NCBI GenBank assembly: GCA_007844125.1
Contig: CM017567.1
Location: 43,809,528-43,873,527 of the forward strand
Length of the DNA stretch: 64,000 nucleotides
Direction: 5' to 3'
DNA from: Sinonovacula constricta
Taxonomy: Eukaryota > Mollusca > Bivalvia > Cardiida > Solecurtidae
A program made the position numbers and the translations under genes. This document shows, one piece after another, positions 34,169 through 47,793 of the stretch. Each line of letters opens with the position of its first letter. Positions within the stretch are counted from its first letter, which is position 1. The notes under the pieces were generated by a model. That model saw only the letters and a program-made list of their open reading frames with translations, made no database searches and had not been told where the DNA came from.

Positions 34169-36295
34169 ATATTAAAAAGTGCATTTTGAGAGTATAATCA
34201 CAAATTTAAAACATTTCAATAAAAATCAATGTTTTAGCACACCGACGCTATTTTCAATTTTTTTTGGAGCCTCTTAGTAGCACGGTTACTAGACGTGGTG
34301 TCTTTTGGGCCTGGAAACATAATTCGCAATTGTATATTTGCAAGATAATGTTTATTACTTTCATTTTGACGAATGTAAGAAAATGTATACGTTTAACTAT
34401 GAACAGTATGAAGTTCCATTTATCATTGTGTGTGATAATCAACAACATCATCCAATTAAACCACCAATTAAACCAATAATTGTTAAGTGTTGTTCGAATC
34501 AGTGATAACTAACAGACACATAATGAAGATACTTTTACCAGTGAAAAGCTCGAAAGCAAAAATAGAAGTGGTTAAGTTTCGTTAAGAGTGATTTACTTTA
34601 CCAATTGATTTGTTAAGAATATTATGTGTCAGCTAACAAGCAATGTGTTCTCAGTCGATCAATTGCGCAAGGGTAATTCTTTTAGTTACGTTAAAAGATA
34701 ACGCTCTGATAAGTTTGCAGACATGTTGGACGCAAAAGAAATACGTTACATTGCTTTGCAGTGTTAAAATGTTTAAGAAATATGGATCGTTCAACTCAAC
34801 AATTGTAAGAAAGGTGTAGCTATAGGTTAAGAGTCTACAGGCGTGTTCACTCTCAACAAACGGGCGTTATCAGCGAATGGTAAAACTATCTTAAAGCTAG
34901 CGCTTCAATAAATTCGATCGTCGATGCAAACCATATTAAAAAGTAAAAAAATATCAATCATTCTGGTGATACAATTTGATGCCACAAACACTTTGACTCA
35001 ATAAATCTGACAAAACAACCCGATGCAACATACAACGAACACAGTAAAGCCGCGGTCACATTATACCTAGCTCTTTGATGCTGAGCCTACTTACATATTG
35101 TATATGTTAATATAGCAATTAACGTAGTCCGAATTCATGGGTTGGGTTGCTCTGCGTCACCATGTTTATAATTTCTCTGCGGTCAACAAGGTTGCCAAGA
35201 CCCTATTGTGACAATACATTACACGCAGTTCTTCTCATCATAACTGATTCTATTTGAGCGTAGATCGGTATGGAAACATGGCACAACCAATAATACTACG
35301 GCTTACACTACCACGGTGATCATCCATATCGACAACAGCTTCGTTAAAATCGAGATATCGGCTATATCACCTGACATGCTCATGCTAATCTTGGCTAAAA
35401 CACCGAAGCCATACACAATTATGGACTGGCAAGAAATGTAGGTCTCTGATCAAGACAATTTACTACGTTTTACCCCAGCATGTTGATTCCGAGTACTAAT
35501 GTCAGACAAATCAGGAAGTGCAGTCGTGGATTAAGGGAGTCTGGGACGCTAAAGGTTTATTTCACGACTTGCATTATGTCAACTTGTATCGAAATATATT
35601 ACCAGATCTGCACATTAAGCTCCTTTATTGCACATAAAAGATAGCATACACTATAAGAAACCTATCCAGGCAATGTGCTAAAAGAAAATATATCGCCATT
35701 AAGAAATATTTGCTAATACATGACTATGAGTTTTATTTAAAGGTGTAACAATTTAGTTAGGCTGACATTATTACCACATTACTCGCAACATAAACTGTAA
35801 TTTTATTGACTTAAACTGAATGTATTCGAAGGCTTTTCACATGCTACTTATTAATAAAAACGTTCATAAATAAAAAGAATAAATTAATACATCAACAATG
35901 AAATCAAGCAGTAGTGACTAAGTGCTAGAAGGTGATATAGCATTAAAATCAATCCAGATGTACGTCTACGATAGCGAGTGACAATACAAATCTCCAACGG
36001 TGGGATAATATTCATCAGGTGCAAGAAAGTATTTTCGGTATTCAAACTGTCATGCGTGAAATTTGTAGCAGGTCTGTATTCACGAACGGTTCTCATGATT
36101 TGGTTCCTGGATGTAAAGGCGGGGGCCTAGGGTAGGAGCTTATAATATGGCGCGAAACGTGTACAATTGTAGTTGTGTCAATGTATTCGGGCATGTCTGG
36201 ACAATGCAATGCGAAGATGAAAACGTGGTTGATAAATGTGCCCTCGTTCACAATACATTGACACTTATTGTTAAAATCAATTACAGATAAACAAT
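34169..36295. other. Stretch without a recognised gene
   Basis: AT-rich non-coding sequence. If exon a is internal, upstream exons of the minus-strand gene should lie here or further right, but none with convincing splice sites was seen. Confidence 0.45.
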
Positions 36296-37573
36296 TTAAG
36301 GTTCTGGACCTGTAACTAACTTCGGTAAACATCGGCACTCGGTATGATCCGGTTTTATTTGAATAGCATTCGTCGTAAAGTTTCGTATTTGCTATTTTAG
36401 TAGTTTTTCACCACGTGATATGGATTTTCCATGACGTCATTGGGTTACCCATTTCTCAAAAATGAGGGAACCGGGAGTTCGACAGCGTGATCGTCGAGGG
36501 CGATATTGTTAAAATAGTGGTTTACCGACAACAAAGTCATGTAAAGTTGAAGTGGATCATAACTATTGTGTTGGTTTCCTGTGTACAGGTGAAAAATGCA
36601 CTGTTTCATCTTGTGTTTGCGATTTAAATTTTCCTTCGCATGCTAACTGCGAGAGTTAGCGACATGGTTTGACGCTCGCTCACCTTCGTCTGATATTTTC
36701 TACAGATGGCCAGGATGGACTTTTAAATGTGTTTAGGGGTCAAACTTGTGAAGGACAACCAAGTGTCACTAATACCAAAAGAGTGCTTGACCCAGTTATT
36801 CCTTAACTGTTGGATTTTTTTACGAAAACCGTGTAAAGTGGTTAATTTTAAATATTTCCTTTAAGCCAGCCAAAATCAGTAAAGAGAAGGTTTTCATGTA
36901 ATAATGCAGAGTTTTACATACATATTTCCATCTCTTATACCAACTGTAGGTGATTTTTTGTATAAAGGAGTATAATCTGTAATTGACCATTTTGACGTTA
37001 TTTTTCGCTATAAATTCTATTGCAGTTTCATTAAAGTAACCTTTACAAATTCTTTTAAATTTTATTAGGAACGGTAAAATGCATTTAAAATCTCATATTA
37101 TGGGCAGTTCATATTGCAGAAAATTTAAAAACTAGTTGTATGTGTCTAACTAGCTTCAAACTTGAGATATTTGCTTTTATAGATAGAGTAAATTTTTAAA
37201 CACACCCAAAAAACTCGGATTTTTGCTCGGTGGTACATGTATGCAAAGTTCTGTATTTTTATAAGTATTTGTCCAAATGGTGATCTTATTGTTCTGATTT
37301 ATCATGACATGATTGTGTAACAGGAAAATTGGTTAAAATTTGAATACAGAACAGTAGAATTTGAAAAAGTGGTACTTTTTCATTTTTTGTTCCAGCACAA
37401 TTTACGGTGTTTTTGAAAATCAAGGGTCACTTTATAAAAATGTACATAACTTGAGTTACAAACGGTAAACTTCCTTAAAAATTCACCGAAAGATGTGTTT
37501 TATAGTACAGATTCAAGAAACAGTAACATTATAAGGATTGTGGAAGGTCACCATTACAGGTCCAGAACCTTAA
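36296..37573 (+). mobile_element. TTAA-flanked non-autonomous DNA transposon, copy A
   Basis: The ends are inverted repeats: ggttctggacctgtaa at 36,300 and its complement ttacaggtccagaacc ending at 37,569, each flanked directly by TTAA (36,296-36,299 and 37,570-37,573). The interior is 1,270 bp with no significant open frame. A TTAA target duplication points to piggyBac or Kolobok superfamilies. The TIR start GG is not the usual piggyBac CCC, so I leave the superfamily open. An inverted, shorter copy lies at 58,259-59,184. Relative to it, copy A has about 352 extra bp at about 36,536-36,888. Confidence 0.85.
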
Positions 37574-40500
37574 TTTAAACAATCGGGAAATACACAGTTT
37601 AAATATGGAAAGTAAAAGGTTAAAAGTGAGACGGTATGTCATACATTTCTGCAATTACATGTTTGCAATATCGACTCGTACATATCTGGGTTTGTGGTAG
37701 AGGATTGGCTTCATACAGTTGGACTACGTCTGAATTTCGTCAGAATTGTGTTAAAGGTAGTTTTCGACAATTTGGCCCATCTTCCACTCTCATGCAACCA
37801 AATAAGTTGTTGCCTGAAAAGATCCTGCAAATTATATATATTGGTGCCCTACATCCACGTAAAAAAACAACAACATCCCGCTATTTCTTACAAAAACTCC
37901 ACGCGGCTAGTAAGCTATTAAATAAGAAAATACATGACCACTTACTTTTAAGATACGTTACATAATCATTCGGGTAATCTGCTCTGAAGTCTAATTTAGC
38001 TGAAAACCCTATCGTGCTTATTTATATGTGGAAATAATGATCATTCAAATTTGTATTTTTCACGATTTGTACCTTCTAACAGTTGAGGTAATTCTATAAA
38101 CAGCCCTAACTTATACTAAACTATAAGTTTATGCAGTAATTATGTACAGTTTCCCACAGAGCAAGAGTAAGACGTTACATGTGTTAGAAATAGGCAACCT
38201 GTCAGACACCACCTTTAAGTACAGTTAACAAAGATATACCGGTACTAAGGCATAGTAGAGTTAAGAATTGTTTAATGTAGAGCAACTGCAATGCTGCACC
38301 TCTAATCAAAGAGTATCCAAATTAGGGTTAAAACTGGTAGTTGAGGGTTCGAATCCCGGTATGGGCGCGCATGGTCAACTTTTTTTTCTTCCTACTTTTT
38401 CACTTTGACCAAATTTTCTTTATGAATCACTATACCCGGCCAGGACAGTACCGCACTATGTAGAAACAAAAGTAAGTTTACAAAACGAATAATGAATATG
38501 TAAGGAAGTTAAGTATGAAGTAATTCGATGATGTGTGTGTAACTTTCTCACATACTCACGATATTTGATGGTATTTTCATAGAAAATAATTCTACTTTCA
38601 CTTTGCACGCTCTCATTGTTGAAAACCGTTGATCCTAATTTACAAACTTTGATCCCAATGTACAAACTTATGCAGAAATGCACGTACATTCGTATAAACA
38701 ACTGCAAATGTAGTCTGGTTCCCAGCTCCTACTTGTGACAAAACTTTTCGTGCCAAACAAGATCGCGCCAAGTAAAATTCGTACCAACACTCGTAACATA
38801 CACAAACACACGCTGTTTTGTTTATGTACTACAGTAGGTTCTACACGTGTCATTCAACTAGACCAGCTCAAGAGATATCCTGCTGTATTAAGTTGACTAC
38901 TTACTCAACGACAAATGTGCAGCAAAGGTCAATTAGAGGAATGGTTTCATACACATAAAATACACATTGCTTTGAGAAAACCAGTAACATTTATGTATTA
39001 ATTTCTAAAGCTGTTAATTTTGCTTTTTGTTACTTTATATTATATTTAAAAAATACGTGTAATTTCGATAACTTATTCGCATACTACATGCAGTGTAATG
39101 TACAGCTGACTTACCACCATCTGGTAACCAATAAGGAAATCAAGTACAAGGGCGGATCCATGATTATTCAGAGGGGTCCTTATTGAGAGAGCACAAGAGG
39201 TGCTAACCGTGTTAGATGGGTCTGGAAGGCAAGCTCCCTTAAACATTTTGAAATTGAGCAGCTACACAGAACCCTTGCATTTTAGATGCTGCTAGAACGT
39301 GTTCCATTAGTCAATACTGTTTATATTTTCCACGTCAAAGATAATCTATGATGATATTATTTCATGGGATGCGGGTAGAGGGTCTGCTCCCAGAGGAAGA
39401 GTATTGACACCAAGAAGGCAAATAGTGTCATTTCCTGCAATTCAGATGATTAACAGACCAGCGCTGTTTACACAAATAGTTTAATTTCAGTTTTATTTTA
39501 TGCATAAATATGTGCATAGTAGTCTTATCTGTAGATGGTATTTTATACCTGTCAATTCGAAATTGCATAAGCTAAAAACTTGTTTATAAACACTGTTTTT
39601 ACTGTAGATTAGTAGACAGTTGATTAACATTAATTATAAATAAAAATGATTGTGAACTTCATTTAAGGCGTTTTTTTACTTATGATCTTTATAAAAGACA
39701 GTTAATCTAAACATATTATAAGCACTTATTAATGAGGTATTGTGTTCTTGTGGTAGAAATTCTTTCTTTTTATATCTCTCAAGAAAAAAAGAAAATTAAA
39801 TGAGAAATCATTCAATCAACATGCTACATAAAATGTTCAGTACTTAGTTGTTTTGCATTGGTAAAGATTACCCATCATGATAGCTTTGATTGGGTTGAGG
39901 ACGCCCTCAACAAGAATGTTTATGTAGACATGACCATCCTAATTCAGGAGAGTGTGTGTATGAGGCAGATAAGAAACAGATTGTTAAAACCTGTTTGTAT
40001 CTCATGCCTATTTAAATTATTTAAGTTGCTTTGAAGCCTTGTTGCCCATTTTTTCTTAATAGTTTCCACAATTTGAATTTCATAGACACGAAGCGAACAA
40101 TACATGCATTGAAAAAATCCATATCCGTCTGTTTATCCACGTTACAAATGAACACAAATACAAAGTGGAAAAAATGATGCAAGATAGTTGCTTAAATATG
40201 TGTAATTGTCTTATGCATAATAGAAAATATAATAAGGGACAGGATTGAATTACACAATATGAAATTTCCTTGGCAACTCAATAGATAGTAATGAGCATTA
40301 CATAGTTACAAATGACAAATTCATTAAAAATGGTAGAAGTATGGTTACCTGGCTAACCCTCAATCGTATTTGAGTATTTCCATGACTGGTTGGCCTGGAA
40401 TAAGTATAATATGACTGTGTGTGCTATCATGTTATGGAGTTCATTTCATGCATGATGAAGGCAGAACTATATTATGCCTCATGTCTGGGATAACTTACAA

Positions 40501-42502
40501 GATAGTAGGTGGGTGATTAAGTAAACAAACATATATTTTACACAAGTTTTAAAAGAAAATTTACATGCTGGTTTTGCGGACTCACAATTTAAATTTTGTC
40601 ACAAGTGGGGAAACATATTAATCATTTTCCCTGTCGAGTGAATGAACATATATTGATCTTTTAAAATTGACTTAAATGCTGCGCTCAACTTACTTTGATG
40701 CAGTATTGTCTGACCAATGTCAATTTTCAGCCACAGACATAAACACACTGACTTCACTGAAATAATCAGTTGTACAAGTTAAATAACATGTAGACTTAAC
40801 AATAGAAATAAAGAATATATTAGGTCATAAAAATGGTTCTATTTGCCCTGGCAGTGTATTTTGTAGACAATGACTTAAGATTCTTGAAGCATGTGAAAAT
40901 AAAACAAATCACTGCACCACACTGAAATGCTGCTTCATAATGACAAGTAGTCTATTAATTAGTGGTAATATAATCTGTGCCCATATGCTGACTTAAAATG
41001 AAACTGGTGCTAGTGCAACCGGTTTTGAAATTGATAGCTGATTAGTTTACTCATAAAAGTTTTGGAATATGAGCAAGTGAATGTGTCGTCAGCTATAAGT
41101 CCAGTGTCCTTGGTGGCTCACTGTGTGTGTTTGAGTCCTGGTTGTAATGAAAACACTCATGTGGAAGGGTCTGTCTGTTGACCCAATCTGGGGTCCCCTT
41201 CACAGTCATAACTAAACATCACTATAGTAACTTAGTGACCAGGATATTGTTGCAGTGTTATATCTCAAAAAACAGTACAAACAAAAGGTGTTAAAGCACA
41301 ATAATGGATTACAATATCACCACCACTGAAAACATATTATTGATATGAGCCTATGCTATCTTTCATGAGAGAATGAATATGTTGAAACAGTTTTCTAACT
41401 ATTTTCTTTATAAGAGGTTTAATGATCTTATAAATATTATTCGATCCATGTTTGAACACGCAACATGTCAATTTATTGTGTCATTCATAAATAATACAAT
41501 ATGTGCCAAACTGTTATGACGTATTTGAAATACATGTATGATGCATTGCTCACAAAAAGTCCAAATGTGAATATTACTGTCTCTTTATTGTGTTCAAGCC
41601 ACTTCAAAAATGTTTTTTCAAAAAAAAAAAATCGTGTAAATTCAAGTATGGAACCCAAAGGGTTAAGAAAATCAATTATTACCCATCTGATTTTTTTAAT
41701 TATGACAAATTCGAAAGGAATGATTTGCCAGCTTAGGGAAAAGATGTTTTAAAGGGGAATATATCTAAACAAATCCAATTGCAAATGAATTGTTGCAGCC
41801 CTACATAGAAGAACTTGCAACTGATATCAAGAGTATCAAAATTTTTGTTCAATTTTGACCTTTTAATTTGTGAAAAATTTGTGTTATTTGCAGTTTTAAA
41901 TTTGTAAAGATGTGTTTTGGGGTTTTCCCCGCAAATAACTCATACTGCAAAATTTTCAATAAAAAACAAAACAAATCACATATTATCACTTTATATTTAT
42001 ATTTATGTTTAGCAAATTTATATTTATATTCAGCAAATTTATTTAAATTTCAGTTATGTGGCCAACTGTCATCAGAAGGGGAGATCATTGAAACACAGAC
42101 CACCAATCTGCCAATGAATAAGTAAGGATTACCAGGTCCATGTATTATTTTGAGATAAAATTAATTTATTTTTAATCGATTTGGTCACAATTGGGGAAAT
42201 TAGCATTTTTTGCTCACCTGAGAATACACTCAAAATAACCTATTGTGATTGCACACCACCACCATCAAACATTCATTAAAATTCTTTAAATGACATTTCT
42301 TCTGAAACTGCTTGCCCGCCAAACTTCCTCAGGAGCTTCAGCAGACAGAGGGAATGAAAAGTTGTTCAAAGAATATTGATCAGTCAAAAGACATGACAGC
42401 CAGGGTGTATGTCATTTTCCTTATATGACTTTGTAGTAAACAGAAATTAAAACTGATTGTCCAAATGTTGCTTATGTGCATTTACATATTGTATGATTAT
42501 TC
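37574..42502. other. Long gene-poor stretch
   Basis: No supported gene. At about 38,340-38,375 there is a tRNA B-box-like gggttcgaatcccgg followed by a T run (38,379-38,388), perhaps a SINE remnant. Open frames of 60-110 codons here lack protein-like composition. Confidence 0.5.
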
Positions 42503-42582
42503 TAGACGGACCTGGTAGCGTAATCATTAGAGCGTAGGCACCAGGTACTGGAGACCCCTGGTTTGATTCATGGTCTGTGACA
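42503..42582 (+). repeat. Degenerate tRNA-derived sequence (SINE head or pseudo-tRNA)
   Basis: The segment starts acggacctggtagcgtaatc and ends ggtttgattcatggtctgt. Its first seven bases can pair with its last seven (one G-U), like an acceptor stem. ggtagcgtaatcatta resembles an A box and ggtttgattca a decayed B box. D, anticodon and T stems are imperfect, so it is not a functional tRNA gene. Confidence 0.35.
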
Positions 42583-42865
42583 TAACGAAAGTCATTAGAA
42601 ATTGAAGTAGTATAGCTCCCTTGTAATGCTCAAGCAAATATAAGGTAGTTACACAACAGGTCAGCTCAGTGTCTGGATAATGGGAATTTGTGTGGTTTCA
42701 TACAGGTATTCATGGCATGCTGTATTTTAAATGGTGGATCCAGACCTTGTGTCTGATATGGTATCATGCCAAATGTTTACAGCATGTTATACACAGTTAC
42801 GGCAGCATCTTATCTGCTTTAAGTGGACACCATCTCCAAATGACTGAATTATGTTGCTTGGACAA

Positions 42866-42885
42866 CCCCCCCCCCCCCCCCCCCC
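42866..42885. repeat. Poly(C) tract
   Basis: Twenty consecutive C. It can form a G-rich structure on the other strand and is prone to length error in sequencing. Confidence 0.95.
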
Positions 42886-44854
42886 TTCCCCAATTATTCT
42901 GGTCTGTTAAAACGTTGCTGATATTTCTTACTCACTATAACTTAATGTCTTTGACAATCAGGTGAGCGATATAGGGTCATTATAGACCTCTTGTAGTCAT
43001 TTTCTTCCAAAAAGCAAGGCCTTGATCAATCACAATAAATAGAGGAATAAAGTATAACCTCTGACCACTTTATTATATATATTAACCAGCTGTCCTTCAA
43101 AATAATCTGTTGTTGTTTGTTGATGAGGATCAAAAGTGTTGCAATGTTTATTTTGTCAGTCACACACAATAAACTTATTGGCATGATAGTGACAACAATT
43201 TAAGTACCTAAAGGTTGATTTTCACCCATGTGTGGTTCTGTTTGTCTGGTGCTAAACTTTGACTTGGCATCATTAGATGCAGTCTGCAGGCTGCAGTTAT
43301 TTCCTTTTAGAAACATTTATATATTTGTTATTGTAGTTTTATAAACCAACAGCCCTGTTGGCTCATGGTTCCATCATAGAACATGTCATGCCAAAGTCTC
43401 CGAAAATGTGCTAGTTGGTCTCCATCATTATTACTAATGCTCTTATTATACAGGCTTTGTACTGGTCCCTACTTTTCCTATCTTTTCCTACTTTTCCCTT
43501 CTTTTTCAGAAATAGCCCTATTATTCCTACTTTTTGGTTTCAGAAAAGAAAATCTAACATGAACCTGAAAATATTTAATTAATTGTATTTTCAGTTTCTC
43601 TATTTCTTGTGAATAGCAGTTAAGATGTGCTAGTGGGTACTCCTTGGCATGTCCATCCTATAAAGCAACATAGTTCCTTGGCCAGTCAGGTGCCTGTCTT
43701 TCAAGCATGGACAGAAAAATGGATTATGTTGGGCAATATCATGACAAAAAGAAATAATGTAGTAAGAAATTCCTTATATAGCTCAATTTTTACTTATGAA
43801 ATTTGCTACTTTGCACTACTTTTTGTAAAAGTATTCCCCACTTCTGTCTTATTTTCTGTGAAGAGGCAGTAGAAAGCCTGCATAACGTGAGTAGTGTACA
43901 GACATGATAGTGTGGTATCATGGAAAGACACTAGTGTATGTCTGTGAAAAAAGTGTACCAACTAAAAAAAATATATTGTCAAAAAACTTATTTTCTTTAA
44001 ATATAGCAGATATGTATGTTGTTATTTTTTCTATTGAGAGTGTTTATTTGATTTGATTGGTTTATTGTTTCAGTGTTTTTGAGACAACAGTCAGAAGAAG
44101 GGATGTTGTTGAAAGAGGAAGGCATCTTGCTAATGTAACGATCATTCAGGAATGACAAAAGTAACTTTTCCCTGGCAGGGATTTCTCATGAGTGCAACAT
44201 TATGAACAAAAAACTATCAACACAAAAGACTGATTTCTTGGAATGAAAACACTCTGTTATTTGTGATATCTATTAAAAGCTGAATAGCAATGTAGTGTCA
44301 GTATAAAAAGATTACAAGTAATCAAGACAAAATGCCAGAATCACTTGCTTTGAACCAACATGTTTACATGCTAATAAAAACAATTTTACAGCTTTATACA
44401 TTCTTCTTTCCTAGTTTATAAACTACTATGGTAAATCATATTCTTACATGCACATACAATATACATGTAGTCATGATGAGGGACAGGGCTTAAGGTAATT
44501 AAAGAGGATTAAAATGAGTGCACGTGGACATAACACATTTTGTCTTCATGTTAAGGTTCTGTGTCTTGTACTTGTTTATATTTAGATTTCATATTTTTTT
44601 TTTATGTAATTTGCTAAATATTTATTTGATTTTCAAATTTATGTCAGATAATTAATAGTATCTATATAAGTATTTGAGGTAGACATGTGAGACAGAATAT
44701 TGAAAACTTAAGTGAGAATTTAATTATGCTTGTTTTTAATAACATTGCAAGTAATTGAATATCAGGGGGATTGATTGAAGGCTTAACTGAATTGCAGTTT
44801 TAATCTTGTTGTGCTTATTAAAAAATAAATGAAACAAAGTATTAGTGTTATTGT
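42886..44854. other. Stretch without a recognised gene
   Basis: AT-rich, with C/T-rich words around 43,470-43,550. No coding exon with good splice sites was found on either strand. Confidence 0.45.
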
Positions 44855-44860
44855 TTTATT
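44855..44860 (-). terminator. Candidate polyadenylation signal AATAAA
   Basis: AATAAA on the minus strand lies about 75 nt beyond the stop codon of the candidate terminal exon at 44,933-45,139, a normal 3' UTR distance. Confidence 0.45.
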
Positions 44861-44932
44861 TTGTACAAAAAAAATCATTTTAATAGTAAAATAATGTGTG
44901 TGAAATCAATGTCCATTTGATTAGGCAAGTTA

Positions 44933-45139
44933 TTAGCACACATTCAGGTTATCATTGAACTCCTCTTGTAGGACATGAACCAGTTTATTTTTTGTGGCGA
45001 TCTTTTCATCTACATCAAACTTGCTTCTCATTTTGCCTTTAGCTGTCGTCAGTATAGAATATAGAAACAGTTTGCTGTTTTCTCTACGTTGATATACAAC
45101 CCACCATCATCGCACCAGTAACTTCTGTGTCTTTGGAGT
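44933..45139 (-). CDS. Candidate terminal exon of a small minus-strand gene, with an internal TGA
   Basis: The acceptor is CTTTACTTTGCAG|ACTCC. Read in phase 0, the exon gives TPKTQKLLVR, then TGA, then 57 residues (start WWVVYQRRENSKLFLYSILT, end LQEEFNDNLNVC) and TAA. The 57-residue part has convincing lysine/acidic composition and is followed by a polyadenylation signal. The TGA between CGA and TGG needs an explanation: pseudogene, sequence error, a different upstream splice, or recoding. An alternative frame stops earlier (...GAMMVGCIST). Family not recognised. Confidence 0.4.
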
Positions 45140-46022
45140 CTGCAAAGTAAAGAAAAAAACCCACATATTTTACGTATTGGTTCATCAAGTTATCGAGAAA
45201 AATAATTATAACAACCTGTTGTTCTTATATAGGATAAATCCAAAGTTTAATAAAATATTTGCAATATTGTGGAGACAAAGCAACTTCCATGTAAAGACAA
45301 TAAGTGACATTTTTTTATCAATTATGTTATGAAGTTTTCACGCAATGGAATGCAAACCCATGCCATTCGGGATAAAGTCATGTACTTGACCTGGGGTGCT
45401 CCTTAATCACAACAAGATTTAAAGAAACAATGTAAAAGATTTGTTTTACATTTAATCACCTTGTACAGAAATGTGTCAAAATATAAGGGAATGAAATGAA
45501 AACCAAGCTGGCTATATTGGCAGCTGTAAAAAGACTTTACTAACAAAACATGTCTCAAATTAAGACTATAATTTTAGACACAAACGTTTGTTTTTTTTTG
45601 TTTAAGTACAAAATATGTCAATATAGTCTTCAGACCATTCTTTGAAGCTATAAGACAGATGTTCTGTTTTTTGTTCTCTAGTCGACAAGACGGAGTCATT
45701 ATTAACATTAACTTGAAATTCATTTGGGCTGCAGTGCACTGGTGGATCTAGCAGGACATTTGTCTTAGGTCTCACTGCACCACTGTAGATGGACAGCATT
45801 ATCATGAGCACATCTGTGTCTTTGTTATGCATTTCAAGTTAGCAAAAATATGCAGTTAGTTGCTTTTAGTGGCATCTTTTAATGAAGGACTAGACTCGGG
45901 GGCCCAGTGGCAGCAAACACTTGATGTCATTTACTTTTTGCATTTTACAATATATCTCATTTCTAGGTTTCTAAATTTAATCATCATACAGTCCGATTGA
46001 TTGAAACAAAATTCATCCTTAC

Positions 46023-46114
46023 CTTTCCTGATTGGTCATTGAGCATTGCATTCTCAGGCACTAATTCGTCTCGCATATTGGATCAGGTCATCTTTAGCAT
46101 CCGGTTTGCATTTC
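46023..46114 (-). CDS. Candidate internal exon of the same gene, with a TGA
   Basis: The acceptor is GCGTTTACAG| and the donor GGAAAG|GTAAGG, both strong. The phase inherited from the first exon reads R-KCKPDAKDDLIQYARRISA and then TGA. After skipping one base at that TGA the remaining codons (ENAMLNDQSGK) lead in phase 0 to the terminal exon. LIQYARRISA resembles the conserved YAHRISA segment of Mediator subunit 4, but the neighbouring exons do not look like that protein, so this is only a resemblance. Confidence 0.4.
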
Positions 46115-46242
46115 CTGTAAACGCATTTGAAAATTATATTAAAGCTCCGCACTTATTATGAGAATGAAAACATTTTATTGAATTTGTTTATTTAATATTG
46201 TTTTTACACATTAATTTATAATGTAAAGGAGAGGAAAACAGT

Positions 46243-46332
46243 GAACCTCCTCAAGGTTCGAACTATAGACGCCCCCCCCCCCCCCTCCCCCACAATAAGC
46301 GGCTCATTATACCAACTGAGCTAAAGAGGCTC
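46243..46332 (-). repeat. tRNA-derived pseudogene/SINE head with expanded G tract
   Basis: Read on the minus strand: gagcctc (acceptor arm), then tagctcagttggta (near-perfect A box, with a GCTC/GAGC D stem), then a G-rich tract (14 C, a T and 5 C on the plus strand, 46,272-46,291) where the anticodon arm should be, then agttcgaacct (B box) and gaggttc pairing with the first seven bases. Two pol III box elements and an acceptor stem survive, but the anticodon arm is destroyed. Confidence 0.6.
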
Positions 46333-46806
46333 AGTGAAAAAAATACCAGTGAACAAGGGATGCGGGGGTGGGGGTGTCCCACCAACCAAGTAAAGTTGTG
46401 AAAGCACAAATATGTATGCTTAAAAATATTAAGCTTTTAAAGTAAATTTTGTCTGTTGACTGCTTAGGTTGAAGACAGGGTCCCTTACAGTGTATACACA
46501 TCTGGTATTTACTGCACTTAAGTTAAATAGATAATAAGATAACCGTGGGACCTGCTAATTGTAAACAACTATTATAAAGTGGCAGTAATAAGGTAACTTG
46601 AAGTTCGAAATATTATTAACTGGGTACGAACTGTGTTGAGTCCAAATAATAAAATGCGTATTAACTATAATAACCTTCATATATGAGCGACAGAACACTG
46701 TATAGATAGCAGGGAATTAACATATTATAGAACAGTGCTAACATGATTTTATAATAACTCTTAAGTACTTTAAATTTCTAATAATGCTTGTACACGCAGT
46801 GCCTAC

Positions 46807-46871
46807 CTGATATTTTTAAGTAGGCGCTGGGCTAAATCTCTGGCCGCATTCAGTTCAACTGCCACTGCCAT
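46807..46871 (-). CDS. Candidate first coding exon of the small minus-strand gene
   Basis: ATG at 46,871 opens MAVAVELNAARDLAQRLLKNI plus two bases of an Arg codon, then the donor TATCAG|GTAGGC. The 65-nt length leaves phase 2, and the next exon supplies the missing base. It would form an amphipathic helix. The function is unknown. Confidence 0.4.
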
Positions 46872-47793
46872 CGTCGTACAATACATGTGTTGAGACAAAG
46901 AAATATTCTGATACAAGCATGTGGTCTTCTTTGTTCTGTTTCTTGTTTCTTTTAGATTATTTATTTACATATGGGCTACATTCCTTCTTTGCGTGTTCTC
47001 GTCTGATGTTTACCGCGATCACTCCAATTTCACGTTTTTACGTACATGTATTTGCTGCGGCCCCAGAAATAAAAACAGTTTTCATTGAAAGACCTTTCTT
47101 TTAAAGTTGTTAGACAATGTCGAAGCTAGCCGTGTTTCCTTTAAGTAGGTACATGACTGTTTACATAATTATTATTCATGCATCACGGGGTTGCTTTTCC
47201 GCCAATTTCCGATCAAAAAGTAATCGGAAGCGGTCGTAAGAAAAATGTTTGAATATAAACAACCTTCTTAAATTCGAAATGGGTGTTATATCGGTCAAAT
47301 ATCAACCCAGCCCAGTGCTATCGTGTGCTCATATTGTCCAGAAATCTAAGTTTAGCCTCCCTTTAACCAATGATGGCCTAATTTTTACATTCTTTTACTT
47401 TGAAACGGTCGGCACTGCAGCTTTAATTCAGGAGGTCCTAACCACGTGGTCTCTGTAGTCGCTTGTTTATATTGCTAGGATTGCACACGTATTTATCTCC
47501 TAACATTTCACGCCTTCAGCTGCTGTATATGTCATGCATACACTATATGCACATCAAGCACTATGCAGCTTTGCCAACAACCGAATTATTCAAATGGTCA
47601 AAAGGCGATTTCGGTAGCAAACCAATCACGTTTCGGTACGCATTTTGCAAACACTCCCATCTACATACAAGAGAGCAGTGATGCAAAGCATAAAAGATAT
47701 CCGTCAAGGTACTTTTTAACAATGGTGCATTTTCCCTAACAACCAACTGACCAAAAAACAGCAAAACCTTGGTGTTATTTAGGAAACATATTT
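46872..47793. other. Stretch upstream of the small gene, nothing recognised
   Basis: Would include the promoter of the minus-strand gene. No clear TATA box at a suitable distance was found. Confidence 0.35.

Noticed and set aside
38325..38395. Functional tRNA gene
   Set aside because: Only a B-box-like word and a T run are present; no A box or foldable cloverleaf.
45602..45832. 76-codon minus-strand frame with DTDVLMIML
   Set aside because: The short motif resembles a common invertebrate repeat protein, but splice phases to neighbouring exons did not fit and a fragment is the simplest explanation. Not strong enough to annotate.
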